Below are positions 9,397 through 18,394 of a stretch of DNA of 64,000 nt, piece by piece. The DNA comes from an uncultured Lachnospiraceae bacterium. GTDB taxonomy: Bacteria > Bacillota > Clostridia > Lachnospirales > Lachnospiraceae. Where the stretch lies: contig CAMNSZ010000003.1 in NCBI GenBank assembly GCA_946557105.1, positions 185,895 to 249,894 on the forward strand, written 5' to 3'. Every line of letters begins with the position of its first letter. The first letter of the stretch is position 1. A program made the translations under genes and the position numbers. The notes beneath the pieces are model-generated. The model made no database searches. It had not been told where the DNA came from and worked only from the letters and a program-made list of their open reading frames with translations.

Positions 9397-10664
9397 TGAT
9401 TATTAAAAAATTTCTCGGTAAAACAGAAGAAGAAGCGGTCGAAGCCGCAAAAAAAGAGCTGGGTAACGGAATTGTGATTATGAATGTCAAGGTTACTAAG
9501 CCGAAAGGGTTGTTTGCGGCATTCCGTTCAAAGCTTACGGAAGTGACGGTAGCGTTAGAGGAAGAAAAAGAAATTACAAGTTCCGTGCGCAGGGAGGAGG
9601 CGCCCAAATCTCAACGGACCTCCGTGCAGGAAGGGGAGCAGAAATTTCATATCAACAATGCTGAGAATATAGAGAAGAAGCTGGATAGTCTCCAGACATT
9701 TTTGGAGAATCAGTTAAGAGCGACGGAACTCTATAAGCAGAGCAGTAAAGATAATGACGACAAGGCAGGAGCTGAAGCCGAGGAGGCCGCGGACAGCCAG
9801 ACCGGACCAAAATCTGTGAAGGCGGAGGAGGGCTGTGAGAACAGTGAAGAGAATAAGGAGCAGGAAAAGTTTGTCAGGCTGCTTTATAATACCATGATAG
9901 ATAACGAGGTGGATGAAAAATACGCAAATCAAATATTAGAGGATATAGAAAAGAGTAAAAAGCCCAATATGCCGTTCGATTATATTTTGGCGAATGTTTA
10001 CCAGAAAATGATACTGAAATTCGGTAAATCACAGGGTATCGTGCCGGCGAAAAAAGGGCTTAAGGTAGTGGTGTTTATCGGACCTACCGGCGTGGGTAAG
10101 ACAACGACCATTGCAAAACTGGCAAGCAGATATGCTGTGGATGAGAAAAAAAAGGTAGCGCTGCTCACGGCGGATACCTATCGTATAGCGGCGGCAGAAC
10201 AGCTGAGGACTTACGCCAACATTCTGGAGGTACCCTTTAGAGTGATTTATACCAAAGAGGAATTACAGCTTGCACTTATAGGCTTTAAAGATTATGATTA
10301 TATTTTTATTGACACGGCAGGGCATTCGCATCAGAACGAGAAGCAATTGGAAGAAATGAAAGACCTTTTATCCTCCCTGACGGAGGAGACAATGGAGGTG
10401 GAGCAGCAATGCTTTTTGGTGCTGAGCGCTGCCACCAAATACCGTGATTTATTGAAAATAGCAAGTAGCTACAGAAAAATAGCTGAATATCAACTTATTT
10501 TTACAAAGCTGGACGAGACGGTCACGCTCGGAAATTTGTTTAATCTGAGGCTGGCGACGGAAAGCTCCATAGCTTATGTGACCTGTGGGCAAAATGTGCC
10601 GGATGATATTGAGCAGTTCAATCCACAAAAGACAGTGAAGCAGCTATTAGGAGGAAAGCACTAG
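9396..10664 (+). CDS. flhF: Flagellar placement GTPase FlhF (SRP-type)
   Basis: The 422-residue protein has the FlhF layout: a basic N-terminal segment (MIIKKFLGKTEEEAVEAAKKELG), an acidic variable linker and a C-terminal SRP/NG GTPase domain. Walker A is GPTGVGKTTT near residue 228; ADTYRIAAAEQL, DTAGH and TKLDE follow. FlhF recruits early flagellar components to the pole or assembly site and works with FlhG, encoded next. The DTAGH box has H where most SRP GTPases have R, which is common in Firmicutes FlhF. Confidence 0.94.
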   Translation: MIIKKFLGKTEEEAVEAAKKELGNGIVIMNVKVTKPKGLFAAFRSKLTEVTVALEEEKEITSSVRREEAPKSQRTSVQEGEQKFHINNAENIEKKLDSLQTFLENQLRATELYKQSSKDNDDKAGAEAEEAADSQTGPKSVKAEEGCENSEENKEQEKFVRLLYNTMIDNEVDEKYANQILEDIEKSKKPNMPFDYILANVYQKMILKFGKSQGIVPAKKGLKVVVFIGPTGVGKTTTIAKLASRYAVDEKKKVALLTADTYRIAAAEQLRTYANILEVPFRVIYTKEELQLALIGFKDYDYIFIDTAGHSHQNEKQLEEMKDLLSSLTEETMEVEQQCFLVLSAATKYRDLLKIASSYRKIAEYQLIFTKLDETVTLGNLFNLRLATESSIAYVTCGQNVPDDIEQFNPQKTVKQLLGGKH

Positions 10665-10691
10665 TTTTTTGTGAACGCAGGAGGAACGGAT

Positions 10692-11561
10692 ATGGATCAG
10701 GCAGAACAATTGCGGATTATTAAAGCCAACAAGCAGTCGAGACCTTTGGCGAGAGTAATCACGGTTACCAGCGGAAAGGGTGGAGTAGGTAAATCAAATA
10801 CAACCATTAATCTGGCAATCCAGTTTCAGAAGATGGGCAAGAAGGTTATTATTCTGGACGCTGATTTTGGTTTGGCAAATATAGAGATTATGTTCGGCGC
10901 GGTGCCGAAGCATAATCTATGCGATTTAATTTATCAGGGAAAGAACATTAGGGAGATTATCACGTGGGGGCCCATGGATGTGGGATTTATTTCCGGCGGG
11001 TCAGGCATTGCGGGTATGTCCAACCTAAGCAAGGATTATTTGACTTATATTGTCCAGAATCTGGTGGAGCTGGACGCCATTGCGGATATCGTGATGGTGG
11101 ACACGGGCGCGGGTATTTCCGATGCCGTGTTAGAGTTTCTGGTGGCAAGCGGGGAAATTTTATTGGTGACAACGCCGGAGCCCACCTCCATTACGGATTC
11201 TTATTCGCTGCTAAAGGCTTTGTACAGACATCCGAGATTTCGTGACGATATTACAAAGGTAAAGATGATATCCAACAGAGTGGAAAAGGAAGAGGAGGGG
11301 TTGGTACTGTTTGAAAAATTAAACACCGTAGTCTCCAAGTATTTGAAAATTCCTATGACCTATCTGGGGTGCGTGCCTCAGGACATGCAGCTTGTAAAGG
11401 CGGTAATGCAGCAAACTCCCATATCTATTCAAAATCCGGCTGCAAGGTCAAGTATGGCGTATGAAAGGATTGCATGCCGGCTGCTGGAAAAGGAAGAATC
11501 GCAGCGCCAGCCTAAGCGTGGGATGGCGGCATTTTTCTCTCATATTGTAACGGGAAAATAA
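10692..11561 (+). CDS. flhG: MinD-like ATPase FlhG (YlxH), flagellar number regulator
   Basis: The 289-residue ParA/MinD family ATPase has a deviant Walker A (SGKGGVGKS), DADFGLANIEIMFG and the DTGAGIS box. FlhG stimulates FlhF GTPase activity and controls flagellar number and C-ring assembly. An in-frame GTG at 10671 exists, but AGGAGG at 10679-10684 is correctly spaced only for the ATG at 10692. The typical N-terminal DQAEQLR motif is present, the part of FlhG that contacts FlhF. Confidence 0.93.
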   Translation: MDQAEQLRIIKANKQSRPLARVITVTSGKGGVGKSNTTINLAIQFQKMGKKVIILDADFGLANIEIMFGAVPKHNLCDLIYQGKNIREIITWGPMDVGFISGGSGIAGMSNLSKDYLTYIVQNLVELDAIADIVMVDTGAGISDAVLEFLVASGEILLVTTPEPTSITDSYSLLKALYRHPRFRDDITKVKMISNRVEKEEEGLVLFEKLNTVVSKYLKIPMTYLGCVPQDMQLVKAVMQQTPISIQNPAARSSMAYERIACRLLEKEESQRQPKRGMAAFFSHIVTGK

Positions 11562-11588
11562 ATAAAATACATTGAAAGGGTGTTGAAT

Positions 11589-12317
11589 ATGCTTTCTAAA
11601 TTTATTACCGCAGGAAATAAAATCGAATTACAGTCCGTAGACAAAATAAGAGGAGACGCAAACGACGATTCTCAGAAAATTTACGTTAGCAGCGTACATG
11701 ATATTTTGTCGGAGGATTCCTTAGAAATAGTAATGCCTATGGAGCAGACAAAGTTGATATTGCTTCCCGTGGACAGCGAATACGATATGGTATTTTACGG
11801 TGAGAGCGGTTTATACCAGTGTTTTGCACGAATTGTTGACCGCTATAAAAGCAACAACGTATATATATTGGTGGTGGAGCTGACCAGTAATCTGCGAAAA
11901 TACCAGAGAAGGGAATTTTACCGTTTTAGCTGTGCCTTGGAGATGTGCGCCAGAAATTTGGAGGAACAGGAAATACAGGCGGTTGAACAAAAGGTTCCTT
12001 ATACGCTGCAGCCGGGACTTCCCTTAAAGCGCAGTGTAATTGTGGATATCAGCGGCGGAGGTCTGCGTTTCATGTCGTCTCAAAGGTATGAGCCCGAGAG
12101 CCTTATATATTGCAGCTATCATCTGATAGTGGGAGGAGAGCGCAAGGAATACGAGATTATCGGAAAGGTGCTTGCGGTAAAGAAATTAGAGAATAAGTCG
12201 GATGCATATGAGCATCGCGTACAGTATTATAATCTGGATGTGAATACCAGAGAGGAAATAATAAAATTTATCTTTGAAGAAGAGCGCAGAAGCCGTAAAA
12301 AAGACAGATTATCCTAA
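11589..12317 (+). CDS. PilZ-domain c-di-GMP receptor, YcgR-type flagellar brake
   Basis: The 242-residue protein has an N-terminal YcgR-like beta domain and a C-terminal PilZ domain. The c-di-GMP motifs RRxxxR (QRREFYR, near residue 105) and D-x-S-x-x-G (DISGGG, near residue 152) are both present. When c-di-GMP is high, such proteins bind the motor (MotA or the switch) and slow swimming. An in-frame GTG at 11580 lies within the ribosome site, so ATG 11589 is preferred. The gene slightly precedes cheB. An HD-GYP protein at 53510-54856 is one possible opposing enzyme. Confidence 0.88.
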   Translation: MLSKFITAGNKIELQSVDKIRGDANDDSQKIYVSSVHDILSEDSLEIVMPMEQTKLILLPVDSEYDMVFYGESGLYQCFARIVDRYKSNNVYILVVELTSNLRKYQRREFYRFSCALEMCARNLEEQEIQAVEQKVPYTLQPGLPLKRSVIVDISGGGLRFMSSQRYEPESLIYCSYHLIVGGERKEYEIIGKVLAVKKLENKSDAYEHRVQYYNLDVNTREEIIKFIFEEERRSRKKDRLS

Positions 12318-12348
12318 AAGCCCAAGCGGGAAAGGCATGGTTATAAAT

Positions 12349-13443
12349 ATGGAAGAAGTCGCAAAAAAAATATTAGTTGTAGATGACTCTGCACTTATGA
12401 GAAGGGTACTTTGTGATATAATTAATAGCGATAAGAGATTTCAGGTTGTTGCGAAAGCAACAAACGGTCTTGATGCGTTTGACCTGCTTAGCAGGAATAC
12501 CTATGACGCCGTAGTTTTGGACGTAAATATGCCCAAGATGAATGGCTTGCAGCTGTTGGAAGAGCTCCGCAAATTTAAGATTCCGGCAAGGGTTATGATG
12601 GCTAGTACGGATACGAGGGAGGGGGCAAAGACAACGCTTGACGCGTTGGAGCTGGGAGCGCTGGATTTTATACATAAGCCGGATAACGCTATGGATTGCC
12701 GGGTAGAACAGTTTAAGGCGGATTTGTTACGCACTTTGGACGTGGTAGCAAACAGCAGACTTCCCAAATTTGAATCCCGGGAAAAGATTTTGAAGGACAG
12801 ACATACCGCCGTTAAAGTGGTGGATATTGTGAAGAAGCATTCTGTCAGTCAGGCGGGGAAGAAGCTGGTTGCCATTGCCAGTTCTACAGGAGGTCCAAAA
12901 GCGCTGCAGGCAGTGATCCCTAAGCTTCCAAAGGAGCTGAACGCGCCTGTTTTAGTGGTTCAGCATATGCCAAAGGGATTTACGCAATCCCTTGCAGACA
13001 GATTGAACGATCTAAGCGACGTGACGGTCAAGGAAGCTGCGGAAGGAGACGAGCTGCAAAACGGCGTTGTGTATGTTGCCATGGGCGGTCTTCATATGCA
13101 TGTAAGGACTTCTCCGGCAGGCGTATATACTATTCATTATACGGACGGACCTACCAGAGAGGGGGTCAGACCCTGTGCGAATTATATGTATGAATCTCTG
13201 CAGGACAGCCGTTTTGATCAGGTAGTTTGTGTGGTGATGACAGGTATGGGCGCAGACGGTACGGAGGGCATCAGGAATCTTAAGAACAAAAAGAGAGTGC
13301 ATGTTATTGCACAGGATCAGGGCAGCAGTATCGTATTCGGTATGCCGAAGAGCGTTATAGGAGCGGAGCTGTCCGATCAGGTTGTTCCGTTGGAACAGAT
13401 TGCGCAGGAAATTATATTACAGGTTGGAGTGAATCTCCAATGA
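12349..13443 (+). CDS. cheB: Chemotaxis protein-glutamate methylesterase CheB
   Basis: An N-terminal receiver domain (KILVVDDSALMRR; VVLDVNMPKMNG with the acceptor aspartate) is joined to a C-terminal CheB esterase. The catalytic serine (IASSTGGPKAL), histidine (VVQHMPKGFT) and aspartate (MTGMGADGTEG) are all present. It removes methyl groups from, and deamidates, chemoreceptors when phosphorylated by CheA. Possible starts are 12274 (overlapping the PilZ gene), 12337 and 12349; 12349 gives a normal CheB N-terminus and 364 residues. No cheR is seen in this window, so the opposing methyltransferase lies elsewhere. Confidence 0.94.
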   Translation: MEEVAKKILVVDDSALMRRVLCDIINSDKRFQVVAKATNGLDAFDLLSRNTYDAVVLDVNMPKMNGLQLLEELRKFKIPARVMMASTDTREGAKTTLDALELGALDFIHKPDNAMDCRVEQFKADLLRTLDVVANSRLPKFESREKILKDRHTAVKVVDIVKKHSVSQAGKKLVAIASSTGGPKALQAVIPKLPKELNAPVLVVQHMPKGFTQSLADRLNDLSDVTVKEAAEGDELQNGVVYVAMGGLHMHVRTSPAGVYTIHYTDGPTREGVRPCANYMYESLQDSRFDQVVCVVMTGMGADGTEGIRNLKNKKRVHVIAQDQGSSIVFGMPKSVIGAELSDQVVPLEQIAQEIILQVGVNLQ

Positions 13444-13477
13444 CAAGGAAGCCTATTTCGGCAGAATGGAGGATAAG

Positions 13478-15562
13478 ATGGACGTAAGCCAATATCTTGA
13501 AATTTTCCTGGATGAAACAAAGGAGCATTTACAGAATCTGAACACTCAGATTTTGGAGCTGGAAGCCGATCCTGAGAATATGAATACAATAAACGAAATA
13601 TTCCGAGCAGCTCATTCCCTTAAAGGAATGGCGGGAACAATGGGTTATAAGCGTATGCAGAATCTGACTCATGATATGGAAAATGTTTTCTCGGAGGTAA
13701 GAAACGGAAATATTAAGGTTCAGCCGGAAATGATCGACGTGTTGTTTCGCTGTCTGGATGCTCTGGATGAGTATACAAATAGTATTCAGGAGAGCGCCGA
13801 CGAGGGAACAAATGACAATGAACCGTTGATTAAGCAACTGAATAATATATTAAAAAAGGTCTCCGGGGAGGAAGTACAGGAAGCAGCACAGCCTGCAGCC
13901 GTTTCCAATGAGCCTGAAGGCAGCAATGAGAAATGGCATGATATCGCCTTGGATGACAGTCAGATACGTGTTATTATGGAAGCGGAAAAACAGGGAAAAA
14001 ATGTCTACGGCATTAATGTTGTGGTTCAGGAAACCTGTATTTTGAAGGCGGCAAGGGCATTTCTTGTGTTTAAGGCGGTAGAGGAGCTTGGCGAGATAAT
14101 TATATCCAATCCCAGCGCGCAGGATGTTGAGGATGAGAAATTTGACAAAGACTTTACCTTAATTATTATTTCCGATTACTCGTTGGATGAGGTGATTAAG
14201 GCGGCGGGGAATGTTTCGGAGATTTCCAATGTTACGGGAGCTCCCTTAGAGCTTGAGAAGACGAAGAATTATCGGCCCATCGAGGTGAAGGAAGAAACTG
14301 CGAAGCCTGCGACAGAGGCAGCTAATACAGCCGCTCCCGCTAAGGAGGATAAGAGTGTCAAGGCAGCGCCGGCAAAGGCTGAGAAAAAACAGACGCCCGG
14401 TAAGCCTGTTGTCAACCGCACGGTTCGTGTGGATATCGAGAAGCTGGATGTGCTGATGAATCTGGTGAGCGAGCTTATTATCGCCAAGAATTCGCTTGTG
14501 TCCGCAACGGATCAGGAGCAGGCGGGAAACAGCGGAATCAACGAACATATTGAGTATTTGGAGAGTGTTACCACAAGCCTTCACGAATCCGTAATGAAGG
14601 TGAGAATGGTGCCTATAGAGAGTGTTGTAAATAAGTTCCCGCGTATGATCAGAGACTTGTCCAAGAAGCTGGATAAAAAGATGGAGCTGTATATGAGCGG
14701 TGAGGAGACCGAGCTTGACCGTACCGTGGTTGACGAGATCGGAGATCCGCTGATGCATCTGCTTCGTAATTCCGCGGATCATGGATTGGAATCTGCCGAG
14801 GTGCGTGCACAGAGGGGAAAGCCCGCTGTCGGTTCCATTTTTCTGGATGCATATCAGGATGGCAACAATGTTGTGATTGAGGTTAGGGACGATGGCAACG
14901 GTATTGATACCGAAGCGGTAAAAAATAAGGCTATTGAGCGCGGAGTGATTACACCGGAGCAGGCAGCGGGTATGGCGGATAAGGATATTATCAATCTGCT
15001 GTTCCTTCCCAGCTTTTCTACCGCGAAGCAGGTTACGGACGTATCAGGAAGAGGCGTGGGTCTTGATGTGGTTCGCTCTAAGATTGAATCCTTAAGCGGA
15101 GAGGTTGAGGTAAAATCAAAGCTGGGCGTGGGAAGTACGTGGACAATCCGTCTTCCGCTGACGCTTGCCATTATTCAAACTCTGATGGTAGTTGTCGGAG
15201 GCGAAAAATACGCCATTTCCCTTGGTTCTATTCAGACCATTGAGGATATTGCTCCAAATGAGATTAAGCTGGTGCAGAACAAAGAGGTAATTCACTTGCG
15301 TGGAACGGTTATCCCGTTGATTCGTCTGTCGGAGCTTTTGGATGTGGAAAGTGCCAGAACCGAAGAAGAAAACCTTATTGTCGTTATTGTCAAGAAGGGA
15401 GACAAACTGGCAGGCTTAGTAGTTGACGATATGATTGGTCAGCAGGAAATTGTTATAAAATCCCTGGGTAAGTATATTAAGCAGTGTAAATTTATCAGCG
15501 GCGCAACTATATTAGGCGATGGCGAAGTGGCATTGATTTTGGATGCAAACGCATTGCTGTAA
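13478..15562 (+). CDS. cheA: Chemotaxis histidine kinase CheA
   Basis: The 694-residue protein has all five CheA domains: Hpt P1 with phospho-histidine H46 (AAHSLKGMAG), a CheY-binding P2 (about 140-270), a charged Ala/Lys/Pro linker, the P3 dimerisation helix pair (NRTVRVDIEKLDVLMNLVSE), the P4 ATPase (HLLRNSADHG, VRDDGNGID, GRGVGLDVV) and the P5 CheW-like domain. It phosphorylates CheY and CheB in response to receptors. An upstream ATG at 13466 overlaps the ribosome site GGAGG, so the ATG at 13478 is preferred. Confidence 0.97.
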   Translation: MDVSQYLEIFLDETKEHLQNLNTQILELEADPENMNTINEIFRAAHSLKGMAGTMGYKRMQNLTHDMENVFSEVRNGNIKVQPEMIDVLFRCLDALDEYTNSIQESADEGTNDNEPLIKQLNNILKKVSGEEVQEAAQPAAVSNEPEGSNEKWHDIALDDSQIRVIMEAEKQGKNVYGINVVVQETCILKAARAFLVFKAVEELGEIIISNPSAQDVEDEKFDKDFTLIIISDYSLDEVIKAAGNVSEISNVTGAPLELEKTKNYRPIEVKEETAKPATEAANTAAPAKEDKSVKAAPAKAEKKQTPGKPVVNRTVRVDIEKLDVLMNLVSELIIAKNSLVSATDQEQAGNSGINEHIEYLESVTTSLHESVMKVRMVPIESVVNKFPRMIRDLSKKLDKKMELYMSGEETELDRTVVDEIGDPLMHLLRNSADHGLESAEVRAQRGKPAVGSIFLDAYQDGNNVVIEVRDDGNGIDTEAVKNKAIERGVITPEQAAGMADKDIINLLFLPSFSTAKQVTDVSGRGVGLDVVRSKIESLSGEVEVKSKLGVGSTWTIRLPLTLAIIQTLMVVVGGEKYAISLGSIQTIEDIAPNEIKLVQNKEVIHLRGTVIPLIRLSELLDVESARTEEENLIVVIVKKGDKLAGLVVDDMIGQQEIVIKSLGKYIKQCKFISGATILGDGEVALILDANALL

Positions 15563-15581
15563 GGAAGGGAGAGATAACAAT

Positions 15582-16076
15582 ATGGAACAGCTGAATACAA
15601 TAAGTGATTTGAGTGCGTTAAGTAATGAGAAAAAAGAAACGGGCGAGACAGTTCAATATATAGTGGTTCGTTTGGGTGAAGAACAATATGGTATTGATAT
15701 CCGTTATATTGATAATATTGTGAGAATGCAGCGTATGACAAGAATACCGAAGGTTCCCGCCTATTTAAAGGGCGTTATCAATCTTCGTGGCGAGGTGCTT
15801 CCGGTTATGAGTATCCGCCTGAAAATGGGGCTGGAGAACGACGAGTATCAAAGGGCTACCAGAATTATCATTTTGAAGCTGGAACAGGAAGGCAATGTGG
15901 GGATTATTGTCGATGAAGTAAAAGAAGTAGTGACATTGGGAGAAGATCAGATTGAAAAGATGACCTACGACAGCAAGGACGGAAAAGCTAATTTTATTAA
16001 TGCCGTAGGCAAACACAATAATGAGCTTATATCCCTGCTTGATTTAAGTTCCATTACATTGGAAGAAAACGTATAG
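15582..16076 (+). CDS. cheW: Chemotaxis coupling protein CheW
   Basis: The 164-residue single CheW domain contains the family motifs YGIDIRYIDNIVRM, PKVPAYLKGVINLRGEVLPV and IVDEVKEVVTL. It bridges receptors and CheA. The start at 15582 follows AAGGAAGGGAGAG; the upstream in-frame ATG at 15543 lies inside cheA. The N-terminal 20 or so residues are a short polar extension before the domain. Confidence 0.95.
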   Translation: MEQLNTISDLSALSNEKKETGETVQYIVVRLGEEQYGIDIRYIDNIVRMQRMTRIPKVPAYLKGVINLRGEVLPVMSIRLKMGLENDEYQRATRIIILKLEQEGNVGIIVDEVKEVVTLGEDQIEKMTYDSKDGKANFINAVGKHNNELISLLDLSSITLEENV

Positions 16077-16099
16077 TAAAATCGTGGAGGAAGTGTTTC

Positions 16100-16723
16100 A
16101 TGGGCGGTATTAGCTTGGAAAAGGTTTCGGAACATTATACAGACTTACTTAGAGAATTAGGAAATATCGGAGCGGGAAATGCCATGACGGCACTTTCCCA
16201 AATGCTCCAGTGTAAGGTGGATATGAAGGTGCCGCAGGTAAAGCTTTTGGAGTTTTCCGAGGTCGGAGAGCTTATGGGCGGCGAGGAACAGATTATGGTC
16301 GGCGTCTATCTCGGGGTAGAAGGCGATATTTCCGGAAGTATGATGTTTCTTGTGGAACAGGCAAGCGCTAAGCATTTGATTAATAAAATTATGATGGGTA
16401 TGGCTCCCGAGGGAGAGGAATTCACGGAAATGGAGCTGTCCGCGATGAAGGAGATTGGAAATATTATCACGGGAGCATACTTAAATTCTTTGTCTACATT
16501 GACGAACCTTAAGATTTTTCCGACGCCGCCTGAGCTTACGGTAGATATGGCAGGCGCCATTTTAAGCGTGCCGGCTATTCAGTTTGGCATTATTGGTGAC
16601 AATATTCTTTTGATTCAATCTCAGTTTTATGATGAGGTAAAAATTGACGGTTACTTTATTTTGATACCGGAATTGGAGTCCTACGCTAAGATATTGAGTT
16701 CGTTGGGTATGCCGGTAATGTAA
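16100..16723 (+). CDS. cheC: CheY-P phosphatase CheC
   Basis: The 207-residue protein has two CheC phosphatase motifs: DLLRELGN with the following IGAGNA, and SAMKEIGN with IITGAY. Both keep the E and N catalytic pair. CheC removes phosphate from CheY-P and is stimulated by CheD, encoded directly downstream. With FliY, this organism has two CheY-P phosphatases: a switch-bound one and an adaptation-linked one, as in Bacillus subtilis and Thermotoga. Confidence 0.95.
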   Translation: MGGISLEKVSEHYTDLLRELGNIGAGNAMTALSQMLQCKVDMKVPQVKLLEFSEVGELMGGEEQIMVGVYLGVEGDISGSMMFLVEQASAKHLINKIMMGMAPEGEEFTEMELSAMKEIGNIITGAYLNSLSTLTNLKIFPTPPELTVDMAGAILSVPAIQFGIIGDNILLIQSQFYDEVKIDGYFILIPELESYAKILSSLGMPVM

Positions 16724-16758
16724 ATGAAAAGATTTGTAAATGCGAAGGAAGCACATGA

Positions 16759-17247
16759 ATGAGCGAGATAATTAAAGTGGGAATGGCAGATTTAAAAACT
16801 TGTGTAAGCCCCAATGGTGTGACGACATTAGGGCTTGGTTCCTGTGTTGGGATAGCGCTCAGGGATCCTGTAACCAAAATTGGCGGAATGGCGCATATCA
16901 TGCTGCCGGACAGTACAATGATACGAAACAGTCAGCAGAATATAGCGAAGTTTGCCGACACGGGAATTGAAGAGCTGGTTAATCAAATGGAAAGATTAGG
17001 AGCAAAGAGAAGCCGTCTGGAGGCTAAAATTGCCGGCGGGGCTACAATGTTCAAGTTCAGTTCGAGCTCGGATACGGTAATGGTGGGGGAGCGCAATGTG
17101 GAGGCGACTAAGAAGAAGCTGTCTCAGCTGAGAATCCCGATACTGGCAGAGGATACAGGAGCAAATTACGGTAGGACGGTTACTTACTTCCCGGAGACCG
17201 GTGAATTTTTCATCAGGGCAGTGGGAAGAGCCGAGAAGGTTATTTAA
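16759..17247 (+). CDS. cheD: Chemoreceptor glutamine deamidase CheD
   Basis: The 162-residue CheD protein carries the catalytic pattern T-x5-C (TTLGLGSCVGI) and histidine in GGMAHIMLPDS. It deamidates receptor glutamines and binds CheC to tune CheY-P levels. It sits 35 bases after cheC and is clearly co-transcribed. Confidence 0.95.
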   Translation: MSEIIKVGMADLKTCVSPNGVTTLGLGSCVGIALRDPVTKIGGMAHIMLPDSTMIRNSQQNIAKFADTGIEELVNQMERLGAKRSRLEAKIAGGATMFKFSSSSDTVMVGERNVEATKKKLSQLRIPILAEDTGANYGRTVTYFPETGEFFIRAVGRAEKVI

Positions 17248-17261
17248 AAAGGAATATGGGT

Positions 17262-17531
17262 ATGAATAGGAAAAATATGCCGTTGATATTGATGCTGGTG
17301 GCGGGAGCAGTCACCTGTATTATTACTTTTATACAGAATTATTCTATTGTGAGCAAGCTTATTTCCCTGCTTATTGTACTGTTGGTTTTTTACGTGCTGG
17401 GAAGCGGCTTAAAATGGACCTTGGATTATTTTGACGCTCAGAACGAGAAGAAAAATAAAGAAAAGGAGACGGAGCAGGAAGCCGAAAATACTGAGGGAGA
17501 GAAGGAAGAGCAAAAGGAAACGGAAGAATAA
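17262..17531 (+). CDS. Small membrane protein of unknown function between cheD and fliA
   Basis: About 89 residues: two hydrophobic segments (roughly residues 7-27 and 32-50) followed by a highly charged Lys/Glu-rich tail that ends EEQKETEE. No recognisable catalytic motif. Start is either 17256 or 17262; the ribosome site AAAAAGGA fits 17262 better. Small membrane proteins at this position occur in other clostridial flagellar operons, but the role is not known to me. The tail suggests it is cytoplasmic and may bind a partner; this is inference. Confidence 0.7.
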   Translation: MNRKNMPLILMLVAGAVTCIITFIQNYSIVSKLISLLIVLLVFYVLGSGLKWTLDYFDAQNEKKNKEKETEQEAENTEGEKEEQKETEE

Positions 17532-17558
17532 GACTGATGGAGGGTGTGACGAAGGTTT

Positions 17559-18332
17559 ATGGATGACGCAGGTAAGAAAAAATTATTAGAAGAATACGCC
17601 ATGACAAAATCACCGGAAGCCAGAGAAAAGATTATACTGGAATTTGCACCCTTGGTTAAGCTGGTGGCAGGACGGCTTAGTATGTATTTAGGATATAATG
17701 TGGAGTATGAAGATTTGGTGAGCTATGGTATATTCGGGCTGATTGATGCTATTGACAAATTTGACTGTATGAAGGAGGTAAAGTTTGAGACTTATGCAAG
17801 CTTGAGAATCCGCGGCGCAATTTTGGATCAAATCAGAAAAATGGATTGGATACCCAGAACCATAAGACAGAAACAGAAGAAAATAGAGGCCGTTATCAAA
17901 GAGATAGAACAGAGTACGGGGCGTAGTGCCAGTGATGATGAGATAGCCAAAGGGCTGGGTATTTCGGATGAGGAATATCTGGATTGGCAGTCGCAGATGA
18001 AAATCACGGGCGTTGTTTCCCTGAACGAATATATGGAGCAGGGAAGCGATGTGGCTCAGGATTATAGCCGTCATACGACCTCGCGTTTTGAAAATCCCGA
18101 GGAGCGCATTGAGAAAGAAGAGCTCAGCAGGGTTTTGGGAGAAGCATTAAAGCTTTTGACAGAGAAAGAGCAAAAGGTTATCACTCTTTACTACTATGAG
18201 GAACTTACTTTAAAGGAAATCAGTAATGTTTTAGAGGTTTCAGAGTCCAGAATTTCACAGCTTCATACCAGAGCGTTGCAAAAGATGAAGGCAAAGATGG
18301 GGAATTATATGGGTATTTTAACGGGTGATTAA
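17559..18332 (+). CDS. fliA: RNA polymerase sigma factor for late flagellar genes (FliA/WhiG, sigma-28 type)
   Basis: The 257-residue sigma-70 family factor has region 2 (EYEDLVSYGIFGLIDAIDKFD and the RIRGAILDQIRKMDW motif typical of FliA/SigD) and a region 4 helix-turn-helix (LTLKEISNVLEVSESRISQLHTRAL). It directs transcription of flagellin and other late genes once FlgM is exported. It is preceded by GGAGGGTGTG and is followed after 63 bases by a FapA-type gene, with a 14-bp palindrome in between. Confidence 0.95.
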   Translation: MDDAGKKKLLEEYAMTKSPEAREKIILEFAPLVKLVAGRLSMYLGYNVEYEDLVSYGIFGLIDAIDKFDCMKEVKFETYASLRIRGAILDQIRKMDWIPRTIRQKQKKIEAVIKEIEQSTGRSASDDEIAKGLGISDEEYLDWQSQMKITGVVSLNEYMEQGSDVAQDYSRHTTSRFENPEERIEKEELSRVLGEALKLLTEKEQKVITLYYYEELTLKEISNVLEVSESRISQLHTRALQKMKAKMGNYMGILTGD

Positions 18333-18347
18333 ATTTATTATATATTG

Positions 18348-18361
18348 TTTTGCGCGCAAAA
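18348..18361. other. 14-bp perfect palindrome between fliA and the FapA-type gene
   Basis: TTTTGCGCGCAAAA is a perfect inverted repeat with no loop, placed about 34 bases before the next start codon. It is the right size for a dimeric repressor operator, or could form a very short RNA hairpin. No binding protein is evident. Confidence 0.5.
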
Positions 18362-18394
18362 GGACAGCATATCGGCATGTAAGGGAGATATTTT

